Shown here in pieces: positions 7,125 to 14,484 of a stretch of 14,484 nucleotides of DNA. Below the pieces are notes generated by a model. That model saw only the letters and a list, made by a program, of their open reading frames with translations, did not search any database and was not told the origin of the DNA. The first letter of the stretch is position 1. Each line of letters opens with the position of its first letter. The stretch is from NCBI GenBank assembly GCA_003024985.2, contig PXIH01S0003399.1. One strand, written 5' to 3'. Position numbers and translations under genes: made by a program. This DNA comes from Euperipatoides rowelli (Eukaryota > Onychophora > Udeonychophora > Euonychophora > Peripatopsidae).

Positions 7125-8016
7125 CTGAAAAAGAAAAATAATTAGAAATGAAAAGATTTTAAAAGTAAAATCAGCCACGATATTTGAGAAATATCTGTAA
7201 TAAAATAAATGTAGATTTTCAGCATATTAATTTAAATTCATCAATTTTGAACTTGATTCAAGATATGTTTGACAGAAAATTCAATCTTTTCAGAAAGTGA
7301 AAATTTCTAGCATTTATCAATGAATGAAAATAAACATTTGAATCAAATTGTCTAAAGATTTATTTGCATCTTGAATTTAACTCTGGATTTCTTGATTTAA
7401 TACGGGAACAATAAAAACTTGGACTGGGCAGTCAGCTTTATCAATTTTGTTTTATCAAATTTTTTTTTGTGCATTTTCAGAGAATGGAGACAGAGGAAAT
7501 AATCAGTGGGGAGTTATCATTCAAGCTACTAAATTTACATATAATTTACTATAATTAATTTAACCCATATTTTTCATTAGCAGTTAATACAGACTAGTCT
7601 TTTATAAAAATTATGGTAATAAGATCAAAATGTAGTCAAATCTGGACATGCTCAATTTACGTAGCGCAATAAATTGACATTGTTATGCAAGTAAATTTCA
7701 TCAGATTGTCACGAATATGGTACCTCACTAACAAATATTTCCTCTTTCTCCATGCTCTGGAAATATATATGGATATAAAACTGATGAACGGCAAAAGCAA
7801 AACATTTGTCCATTCTTAATCTGGATATTTTTTTCTTCTTCCTACATTACTGAATCAGTGATTAACCATGAAGTCATTTCTATTTAACGAACCATCCATA
7901 TTATTGTAACCATTAATACAAACACGCACAATCAGATAGATCTTCCCATCAATGTATTATATAACCAAAACAATTAAGGATAAAAGAAAAATTTTTCAAT
8001 TTTAAATCAGCTAATT
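7125..8016. other. AT-rich single-copy DNA, no gene seen
   Basis: No SINE head, TSD or protein similarity recognised. A plus-strand acceptor-like TTTTTTTGTGCATTTTCAG near 7480 is followed by about 25 open codons (METEEIISGELSFKLL), too short and unsupported to call an exon. Confidence 0.4.
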
Positions 8017-8470
8017 TCCTAGTCGTAGGATGGTGAACCTGACGCACGTGTTATTAGGTGACACGTGAACATGATTCGGGTGGCACATCACATGCATGGT
8101 GTAGTACAGTGCATGTAATATTAGGAAACTGTCTGAACAACTGATGTTATGTAATTTCTTAGTGAAGAGGTTCAGCATCCTATTGTGCAGTTCCATTGCA
8201 TTATACACCAGGAGGTGTTATGCATGAAAGCAAGTATGAAGTCATTTAAAAGTGTACTCGGTAATAACTAAAATTGTGAACTTTATATCTGCATATGCTG
8301 TAAATAATCACATTATTGAAGATGTTAAACGAGGTGTATTCTCAATATGGTGGACTTATGTAAAATAATGTTCGCTGGCTGAGTCGTGGCGGCACACTAA
8401 ACATTTGAAAGTAATAAACCAAACCAAGTGGCACACTAGTCAGAAAAGGTTCGCCATCCTTGGCCTAGTC
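8017..8470. mobile_element. Nonautonomous hAT element (438 bp) with 8-bp TSD
   Basis: The element is 8025-8462. The left terminus GTAGGATGGTGAACCT and the complemented right terminus CAAGGATGGCGAACCT form hAT-like inverted repeats (13 of 16 identical). The flanks TCCTAGTC (8017-8024) and GCCTAGTC (8463-8470) agree at 7 of 8 positions, the TSD length expected for hAT. The interior is AT-rich, without a transposase frame. The 65-codon minus ORF 8011-8208 spans the left TIR and is spurious. Confidence 0.8.
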
Positions 8471-8569
8471 ATTAATATAATTTTTTGCAATGCAAGGAAG
8501 TACTAGCATTGAATATATTTCTATATCCAAAATATTAAAACAATTTCTCCAGACCAAAAGATTGATACT

Positions 8570-8834
8570 CATTAGCATAATTTTTAAAAGTATGAAAGTT
8601 GCATCCCCCATGGACTGAAGCAGTTTGTCTCATATCAACACAGATGGATTAGAATGTCCAATAGCTTTTGCCACTCGATCATTATTCATAGTGGGGAAAA
8701 GAATATTCGGAATAAGATAAGGAAGTTCTAGGAATTATCTTCACAATCAAAAAATTTCAGAAATTTATATTTGGGAGACGTCACTTTATTCAGACCATAA
8801 ACCCTTGGTTCATATTTTAAACACTAATAAACAG
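8570..8834 (+). pseudogene. Ty3/Gypsy pol relic: RNase H, first part
   Basis: Short stretches in shifting plus-strand frames match the RNase H region of Ty3/Gypsy pol: KVASPMD followed by a stop and SSLSHINTDG (about 8596-8650), CPIAFATRSL (8655-8684) and SDHKPLVHIL (about 8790-8819). Frameshifts and stops separate them, so no enzyme can be made. The domain is cut at 8834-8847 by a SINE insertion and resumes at 9256. Reverse transcriptase is not convincingly visible upstream, where the relic fades towards the hAT element. Confidence 0.75.
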
Positions 8835-9268
8835 ATACTTGTCATGGGGCAGTAGCTGTTGGTAGCATGCTGAGCTGCTGCAGCCCGACATATACACAGG
8901 TTCGATCCCCAGGGGCACACCAGTACCTCTCCGTATTCCTCCAGGCTGTTGAGAGGGTGTTTTTCTGTATACATTTATGGCTATTAAAAGCCATGTACAA
9001 CAAAATTACTAATAACCGAGTCGTAAGATCAGGAATACCAGAGGTAGGAAAATGTGTTTGAGAAGGACCAAACCTAGACTAAAATTCTAAAATGAAATTA
9101 AGAGGATACAGATAAAGCAGCAACAAATTCTCGGCCTTTTGACTAAAATCATGTGTAGTATGTAACTAGTTAGAAGAATGTAATTTTAATTATTGTATAC
9201 TGTATGTAAATACATGCAGTTTTCTAAGGAAATTTATTTTTAAAAAAATAAATAAATACCTGTTATGG
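8835..9268 (+). mobile_element. SINE family D, copy 4, with U2 snRNA-derived segment, inserted in Gypsy RNase H
   Basis: The body is 8848-9255 (408 bp). The TSDs ATACTTGTCATGG (8835-8847) and ATACCTGTTATGG (9256-9268) match at 11 of 13. The start is GGGCAGTAGC, with A box TAGCTGTTGGTAGCATG and B box GGTTCGATCCCCAGG, then the family D GGCACACCAGTACCTCTCC and GAGAGGGTGTTTTTC. The second half differs from other D copies: 9128-9161 matches the 5' region of U2 snRNA (CTCGGCCTTTTG and GTGTAGTAT blocks; 31 of 34 against the metazoan U2 sequence I know). The end has TGTAAATA (9205-9212), a small hairpin and AATTTATTTTTAAAAAAA. Confidence 0.8.
9128..9161 (+). ncRNA. U2 snRNA 5'-end fragment (SINE-embedded, nonfunctional)
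   Basis: CTCGGCCTTTTG, CTAA and GTGTAGTAT occur in the order and spacing of the U2 5' region, with three substitutions. The GTAGTA branch-point recognition sequence (9155-9160) is intact. There is no match to the rest of U2 (Sm site, stem-loops III and IV), so this is a fragment carried in a retroposon, not a U2 gene. Confidence 0.8.
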
Positions 9269-9440
9269 CAGCCTGCAGATTACAATGATGGGCATTAATA
9301 TTGGCATGGTACTCCTACACAAGTGAATTTCACAACTCTAAGAAAGATCTAAATACAAACAGTCACAATCACCTTGTTTAACTTATAATTCTTCTCCTAA
9401 AGAATGTGATGAAATATTTATGAAAGACCGAGTATAGGAC
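9256..9440 (+). pseudogene. Ty3/Gypsy relic: RNase H, second part and linker
   Basis: Directly after the SINE the frame reads IPVMAACRLQ, a stop, and WALILAWYSYTSEFHNSKK (about 9257-9345), the continuation of the RNase H region interrupted at 8834. It lines up so that removing the SINE and one TSD copy gives a continuous match. The rest to 9440 is decayed linker with stops. Confidence 0.75.
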
Positions 9441-9818
9441 TTTGCATGTTCATATAGGGAAATTGTGATTGAAACTAGGAAGAATAATGCCTTGCCTGTA
9501 TGTAGTGAATGATTGGTCTAAAAGTGAGGTACCCCAGTTCACAAACCTTACCAAGTTCAAAGGAAATTACTCTGCAATAAAGTGTCTACTTGGGGACAGC
9601 AAATAATAATACCCACATCAATGAGAAGAGTTATACTGAAAGGACTTACAAACATCATTTAGGAATGGTAAAAATGACTCATTGGTCCATTATCTTTTTT
9701 GATGTGCCATATAGGATCGAGACATAGAATGGACAGGCCAGGAATGTCCTACTGTTTCTTACCATGCCACTGATCCACCAAAAGTGCTACTACATTCCTG
9801 GGTACAATCCAATAAGCC
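9440..9818 (+). pseudogene. Ty3/Gypsy relic: integrase N-terminal zinc-finger region
   Basis: Pieces in alternating plus-strand frames carry ETRKNNAL (about 9470), VNDWSKSEVP (about 9503), WGQQIIIP (9591-9614), HHLGMVKMTHWS (about 9652-9690) and CPTVSY near 9748. The order of histidines and a cysteine matches the H2C2 finger of Gypsy integrases, with one cysteine apparently lost. At least two frameshifts and several stops are present. The ORF starting at 9764 is one such frame and not a separate gene. Confidence 0.7.
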
Positions 9819-10187
9819 ATGGAAATACATGTGGATTTTGCTGGTCCAGTAGATGGCCATTTTTTGGTCGTAATTGGTGCTTGCTTAAAACAGCCAAAAG
9901 TAAAATCCTTGACCCCAATGGAACAATCCGAACAGTATACTTATTGGGAGAACCTTTTGATATTGCTATCCCTTGCAAATAGTATAGTCACAGATAATGG
10001 CACACAGTTCACCTCAAAAGAATTTACTCAATTCTGCAAAAATACGAGTATCTACTACACATTAACTCCCCTATACAACCCATTGTTAAATGGACAAGCT
10101 GAGAGATTTATTCAGGCAGTAAATTTTTTTTTAGCCAGAATGGACAATTTTACAAGCAGTATGATATACCACCATACAGGGGATTAA
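9819..10187 (+). pseudogene. Ty3/Gypsy relic: integrase catalytic core
   Basis: This is the longest open frame in the window (122 codons). Its Met is not a true start, since similarity begins upstream in another frame. Residues 3-10 (IHVDFAGP) contain the first catalytic Asp (D6). IVTDNGTQFTS holds the second (D59). NGQAERFIQ holds the Glu (E95), giving the D-35-E spacing of retroviral-type integrases. The stretch between D6 and D59 is out of frame in part: FDIAIP near 9957 is read in another frame. The frame stops at 10185. A dead fragment without LTRs or a partner gag; the reverse-strand ORF is a shadow. Confidence 0.9.
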
Positions 10188-10425
10188 TTGTTCAAGATTT
10201 CCTTAAAGACATATTTTCCAACAGATGTATTGGGCAGGACGATCCCACAACATGGTCAACAATACTGCCAAACATATCCCCTTTAGACTTTCCTGTAATA
10301 TTATGTCCGGTCTATTCAAGTACCAGTGCTTGAAGTTGTGATCTTGAAGATAAGGACAACAGATGATCTATCATGGCTGTCTCCGAGGAGATGTTAGGCA
10401 AAGCATGTTGAAAATTTAATATTGA
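10188..10425 (+). pseudogene. Ty3/Gypsy relic: integrase C-terminal remnant
   Basis: Weak similarity continues after the core: PTDVLGRTIPQ (about 10220-10250) and GCLRGDVRQSML (about 10376-10410) resemble the post-core segment of Gypsy pol, with stops between. No polypurine tract or LTR could be identified before the palindromic array begins, so the element's right end is unresolved. Confidence 0.45.
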
Positions 10426-10592
10426 CTGAATGTGCTTCAGGTCAGGAAATACATTATAATAACGACTTTACAAGTTTACCTACATTTTACTGTTCATTAT
10501 TACGTATAACATTTTTAAAGGATTTTTCATGATAAGGATAAGACCATGAACGCTGTACTTAACATGTTGACTGTCAACTACGGGAACTCTTA

Positions 10593-11068
10593 GATTATGT
10601 GATACATGACACTAATTATGAGTTAACTCATAGTTGACCATGTGATACAGGACAGCAACTATGAGTTAACTCGTAGTTGACGATGTGATACAGGATGCCA
10701 ACTGTGAATTAAGCAGTTGACAATATGATACAGGATACCACCACCGAGTTAACTCATAGTAGACAATATGATACAGGATACCAACTGTGAATTAAGCAGT
10801 TGGCAATATGATACANCCGAGTTAACTCATAGTAGACAATATGATACAGGATACCAACTGTGAATTAAGCAGTTGGCAATATGATACAGGATACCACCAC
10901 CGAGTTAACTCGCAGTTGACGATGTGATACAGGATGCCAACTGTGAATTAAGCAGTTGACAATATGATACAGGATACCACCACCGAGTTAACTCATAGTT
11001 GACGATATGATACAGGATACCAACTACAAGTTAACTCATAGTTAATGTGAAAGAATACCAACTACTCA
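10593..11068. repeat. Palindromic minisatellite with alternating 43/40-bp units
   Basis: Each unit begins GATGTGATACAGGATACC or a variant and ends in a palindrome. Type A carries the core GAGTTAACTC (in its best form AACTATGAGTTAACTCATAG) and is about 43 bp. Type B carries CAACTG..CAGTTG around GAATTAAG and is 40 bp. From about 10682 the units mostly alternate A and B, giving an 83-bp higher-order period. About eleven units are visible. One type A unit is shortened at the N (10816), probably an assembly join. An outlying GTTGACTGTCAAC at 10566-10578 may be a degraded first unit. There are no unique spacers, so it is not CRISPR. Confidence 0.9.
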
Positions 11069-11076
11069 TTAAATAT

Positions 11077-11782
11077 TAGGGTTGGGCAGTATTGAAAATA
11101 CATGTATTTCAAATACATAATGAAAAATACTTATGTATTTTGTATTACAAATACCTTTCTTACTATTTTGTAACAGAAATACATTTAAAAGTATTTTGTA
11201 TTTCAATACTCAAATACTTTTCAAATATATGTGTCAGTATATTCTGTTTGAACAAATATATGTCTGCATACAGTATGGAATAAAATTTTCCTATTAAGAT
11301 GATTATATTACTCCATAATATTTTTAACACAGCAAACTTATTTTTTCTGTCATTGAACTTATTTCCAAATAGAAAGAAAGTGTGATGAAAAACCTTTTAA
11401 AAAGTAATTTAACTGAAAATTCAAATTTATAAAACTTGGAGCAAGAAGTGTCCTAAATACAAAAAAATATAAGTTTCATAAATTTTCATTATAATTTTGA
11501 AAATTTTGTAGATAGTATCACATACAGTAATTGACCATTAGTATTTGAATTATGTAACCTACAAAAAAATTGACATACCAATTATTTGTTTTATTCGAGA
11601 TATTATGTACTTTATTATAAAAATAATGAAAAGTATTGTGTATTTCGATAAGATTGAAAACACAAAATTATTTTGTATTGTAGATACATTAATTTTGAAT
11701 CCATTGTGTATTTTGTATTTTAAATACTTTTTTGGNAAAATATTTTGTATTTGATATGTTTTTAGTATTTTGCCCATCTCTA
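11077..11782. mobile_element. AT-rich inverted-repeat element (MITE-like) inside the palindromic array
   Basis: The left end TAGGGTTGGGCA and complemented right end TAGAGATGGGCA form terminal inverted repeats (10 of 12). The subterminal zones on both sides are packed with GTATTT/AAATAC motifs, several palindromic (GTATTTCAAATAC and GTATTTTAAATAC). It has no coding frame; the 60-77 codon ORFs are low-complexity. An N at 11736 marks an uncertain base. It lies between array units, so it inserted after the array formed. No clear TSD was seen and the superfamily is not assigned (hAT-like TGGGCA ends are possible). Confidence 0.65.
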
Positions 11783-11832
11783 TTCCTAGCATAAGTTAAA
11801 GGATGCTAACTAGGTGTTGATACGTTGATGAT

Positions 11833-11875
11833 GATGTGATCCAGACACGAACTAAGAGTTAACTCTTGGCGATGT
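11833..11875. repeat. Detached unit of the palindromic minisatellite
   Basis: GATGTGATCCAGACACGAAC followed by the palindromic core AAGAGTTAACTCTT reproduces one type A unit beyond the MITE-like element. This shows the array once extended across the insertion site. Confidence 0.75.
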
Positions 11876-12337
11876 TACAAAGGTGCAATTGTCTCTAAAT
11901 GAGAACTTTGTTATTAACGTAAGATACAAGCATATTTGTAGCAAATTGATGTAATAATAGGTAGTGGACGCCTGAATTAAGATTGAAAAAGAAGCTGTGG
12001 CATCATTACAAAAACATTCAGTTTAGAAACAAGCCTAACTCCGATTGCCATCAAGGACAAAGCCACCCAATAACACTGTGGCAGTCAATACGTTGAAGTC
12101 AGTTGTAAAATTTTTCTAATATTCAAATAAATATATCTAATATATTGTATATTTTTCACTTATTAACGTAAGAAATTCTTATTGCTAGTACACTGAAAAG
12201 GTGTATAGCTTTGGTACAATATCAATTATAGCATATACTGAAAATAAATTGTTTCAAAGAAATTAATAGTAAAAATCCTATATACTAATTAGAAGTGTTC
12301 CAAAGCCAGTAACAGTGCCATCTAATGGGCTTATTCG

Positions 12338-12393
12338 AAACTTTTTTTATTTTTTTATTCTTATATCACTGTGATATAAAAAGAAAAAAGTTT
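12338..12393. repeat. AT-rich inverted repeat (hairpin)
   Basis: Inner arms TTATATCAC (12361-12369) and GTGATATAA (12371-12379) surround one base. Outer AAACTTTTTT and AAAAAAGTTT extend the stem with an asymmetric internal loop. Nothing ties it to a terminator or gene. Confidence 0.6.
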
Positions 12394-12609
12394 AACGGGC
12401 TTAAAAGATCAGCACGGGAACTATTTTTAGAAACTAAGTGGTGTTTTCTCTTACATAAAAAGGGCTTAAACAAAAATTAACGGTTGATGCCCGTGTAACA
12501 AGCTTATTTGTTACAAAACTCAGAATTTGAATTTTTTTTGTTGAATCTATTATCAACTGCAAGATTTCGCTGAAAAATAAAACGTACCTCATCCAAATTG
12601 CAATAATTC

Positions 12610-12637
12610 ATCTGATCTTATAAAAATAAGATCAGAT
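12610..12637. repeat. Perfect 12-bp hairpin
   Basis: ATCTGATCTTAT and ATAAGATCAGAT are exact inverted repeats around AAAA. No T-run or gene is adjacent, so no terminator role is claimed. Confidence 0.8.
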
Positions 12638-14184
12638 AAAAGCAACATAAACAAGATGCTTTAAGGTATTTTAATGTGAAAATATTGTAGACTAACAATC
12701 TTAGTCATTTTTTTTTTCTTTTAAACAATATATTGTATTAATTTTAAATTACTTAAAAAATATTAAAAAGAGAATCATTTAAATTACTGAAGAAATTGAA
12801 AAAGCTTTAAGCAGCAAAATAAAGTGGGTAAAAATTATACAAACAAAATAAATAAAAATGCAGTTATGTTATTCGCAAAGCAAAAACGGGATTTTAGTAC
12901 ACAACAATTTTGTTATTTTAAAATGCAACGCAAGAACAGAGATTGGGAAATGACTGGCAGAGACATCTTGTGAAACATACTTCAATTAAACAATCAAATA
13001 TATTTTCTTATAAAAATAAATTATAGTGTATTTTAAAAATAAAATATGAATTAGAATTACTTATTCACATATTAGGAATAAATTGGTGAAAATAAAAAAA
13101 CAAATACATCACAGACCAGAATTTTTGAAAGTTCGTTCTGTTTATTATGAAGTACATACACAGTTTGTAAACAATGATTTTCATAAGAATTATTTGTATA
13201 TAAAATGAAGTGCTATACACAAAAATGTCATGAAGGGAGAAAAGAACATCAATCCCAGATATGATTTGCTTAGGAATGAGAGAAAAAATATCAGAGTGAT
13301 TGACTTACACCAAAATAAATTCTTAAACATGTTGAGGTAAGAAAATATTAGGATAAGGGATAAATTAACAGGATGGAATTAGGGTGTAAAAATAAACAAG
13401 CTAAATACTTCAGAACCACCTGCCAATCAGAATTTTAGTATTTTAAACTAACACCCAAAATAACTACTGTATGTACTAAATGTACAGAATTTTTTTTATT
13501 ACTATATTTTTTTTCTCTCTCGTTCTCTTAATATACCAGTCTTTAAATCCCAAACTCGCATTCCTCCAACAGATGGTGCTGAAATAAAGCTTGCAAACAT
13601 GAAATGGTGAATGTTGGTAAAACTAAAACTATCAGCAATCCACAGTTTCATAGTGTCCCAAACTACCATATTTCATGATTACAAATATTTCTTTGAAAAC
13701 AAAACAGCCCCTATCATTGAATTCTTTCATTTTGTCACAGTCAATTAAAACTAATATTTAATTGCATTTTTCTTGAATAAATTACCACAATTATGAATAT
13801 TAACTACAGTATAAACATTTACAAAATAATTTGAATATATAATAAATATGATACAGAATATGTATGAGATCTAAACTTTATTTTCCCTACGGCAATTCAT
13901 TGATCAACAATAACAAAAAAAATACACTAATTTTGTAAGGAAGATTGTGCGTTTGTTTAATCCACATCAAGTTTATGGTTACAAATTAGCATATAAGGCA
14001 GTCTGTTAAGCATAAAGTATTTTAATAGCATTCAATGTACAGATTTAAAAAAACAACACATTATGGCAATTATAAAAACAGTTACGGTAATATAGAAGGT
14101 GAAAATTTGGCAGTAGACATTCTATTCCCCACTCCTTCCACAAATCATAAAAGATTAAGTACCGGTAATGAGTATTCACTATAG

Positions 14185-14484
14185 CAGTGGTTCTCAATCC
14201 CCATTAGACCCAGCGCGGCTCTTTTTAAAACATTTTTTTGTAATGCTACCTTAACTTTACCAGAATGGTATTTGATGACTTTCCCCACTAGTCTATTGAA
14301 GTTGGTAATACGCAATGGCAGGGCTCAAAATTTACCATAGCAATGGTGGCAAATTTTGACAAATGCCATTAATGATGCCCAAGCAGAGCAAATATCCGCC
14401 ATCCATTTTTTTATGGTCAAATTTTGACAAATGCCATGCTTGATGCCCAAGCAGCAGTAAATATCCGCCATCCATTTTTTTATG
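14185..14484. mobile_element. Left end of a hAT element, running out of the window
   Basis: CAGTGGTTCTCAATCCCC at 14185 matches the terminal inverted repeat typical of many hAT (Charlie-like) transposons, followed by GC-richer AGACCCAGCGCGGCTC. The candidate left TSD is CACTATAG (14177-14184). The right end is outside the window, so TIR pairing and TSD cannot be confirmed. The interior from 14348 is a tandem repeat. Confidence 0.6.
14348..14484. repeat. 68-bp tandem repeat, two units, truncated by window end
   Basis: CAAATTTTGACAAATGCCAT recurs at 14350 and 14418, and CCGCCATCCATTTTTTTATG ends both units. The units differ by a few bases and a small shift (GCAGAGCAAAT versus GCAGCAGTAAAT). 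The array may continue past 14484. Confidence 0.9.

Larger units (their letters stand above)
11890..14184. other. AT-rich DNA without recognised genes
   Basis: No SINE head, TSD, splice-supported exon or protein similarity was seen over about 2.3 kb. Structures present: a hairpin at 12338-12393 with perfect TTATATCAC/GTGATATAA arms, a 12-bp perfect hairpin at 12610-12637, a T/C-rich tract at about 13490-13530, and two CTCF-like cores (12315-12328 and 13566-13579). It could be intronic or intergenic. Confidence 0.5.

Noticed and set aside
7470-7560. Plus-strand exon after a TTTTCAG acceptor
   Set aside because: About 25 codons with no donor, no recognised homology and strongly AT-rich sequence around it.
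9128-9161. Functional U2 snRNA gene
   Set aside because: Only the 5' region matches. It lies inside a SINE with TSDs, without an Sm site or downstream U2 stems.
9764-9982. Independent 72-codon gene, and its reverse-strand shadow 9790-9978
   Set aside because: It is an alternate frame of the Gypsy integrase relic. Parts of it are the true frame between frameshifts.
10593-11068. CRISPR or operator array because of palindromic repeats
   Set aside because: The repeats are tandem without unique spacers, and no associated gene exists.
11092-11792. ORFs of 63-77 codons
   Set aside because: Low-complexity AT-rich frames inside the MITE-like element, one containing an N.
12610-12637. Rho-independent terminator
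   Set aside because: The DNA is eukaryotic, with no adjacent gene and no T-run after the stem.

Overview
This is AT-rich nuclear DNA from a multicellular eukaryote, most likely an invertebrate animal. The evidence is tRNA-headed SINEs with A and B boxes and target-site duplications (TSDs), hAT-type DNA transposons, a Ty3/Gypsy relic and a U2 snRNA-derived segment. The species cannot be fixed from the sequence. There is no intact protein gene, rRNA, functional tRNA, operon or CRISPR array. The longest open frames are pieces of dead transposons.

Positions 160-6130 are a dense graveyard of short retroposons. By comparing copies within the window I sort them into seven provisional families (A to G, my labels) with different tRNA-like heads and bodies. 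Several insertions are closed by clear TSDs of 10-16 bp. Many copies from different families end in the same architecture: a TGTAAATA-like motif, a short hairpin (TTTCCC/GGGAAA type, with paired changes between copies), then ATTTATTTTTAAAAA. This suggests mobilisation by one LINE reverse transcriptase that recognises the 3' hairpin. Around 1362-2742 the elements are stacked: a plus-strand SINE D is interrupted by a minus-strand SINE B and by a minus-strand SINE D, and the latter carries a hAT MITE. A pure 29-bp minisatellite lies at 4231-4403.

Positions 6130-8016 look mostly single-copy. On the minus strand they hold weak exon candidates (7124-7088, 6980-6952 and 6792-6600), unresolved in frame and possibly a decayed gene. 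A 438-bp hAT MITE with a 7/8 TSD lies at 8025-8462.

Positions about 8570-10420 are a broken Ty3/Gypsy pol relic: RNase H, then the integrase zinc finger, then a DDE core whose three acidic positions survive. Its RNase H is split by a 408-bp SINE D copy (8848-9255) that carries a stretch matching the 5' end of U2 snRNA.

Positions 10593-11068 are a palindrome-based minisatellite built from two alternating unit types, with one N. A 706-bp AT-rich inverted-repeat element (11077-11782) separates it from a last unit at 11833-11875. Positions 11890-14184 hold little beyond small hairpins and two weak CTCF-like cores. A hAT left end starts at 14185 and runs into a 68-bp tandem repeat at the window edge.
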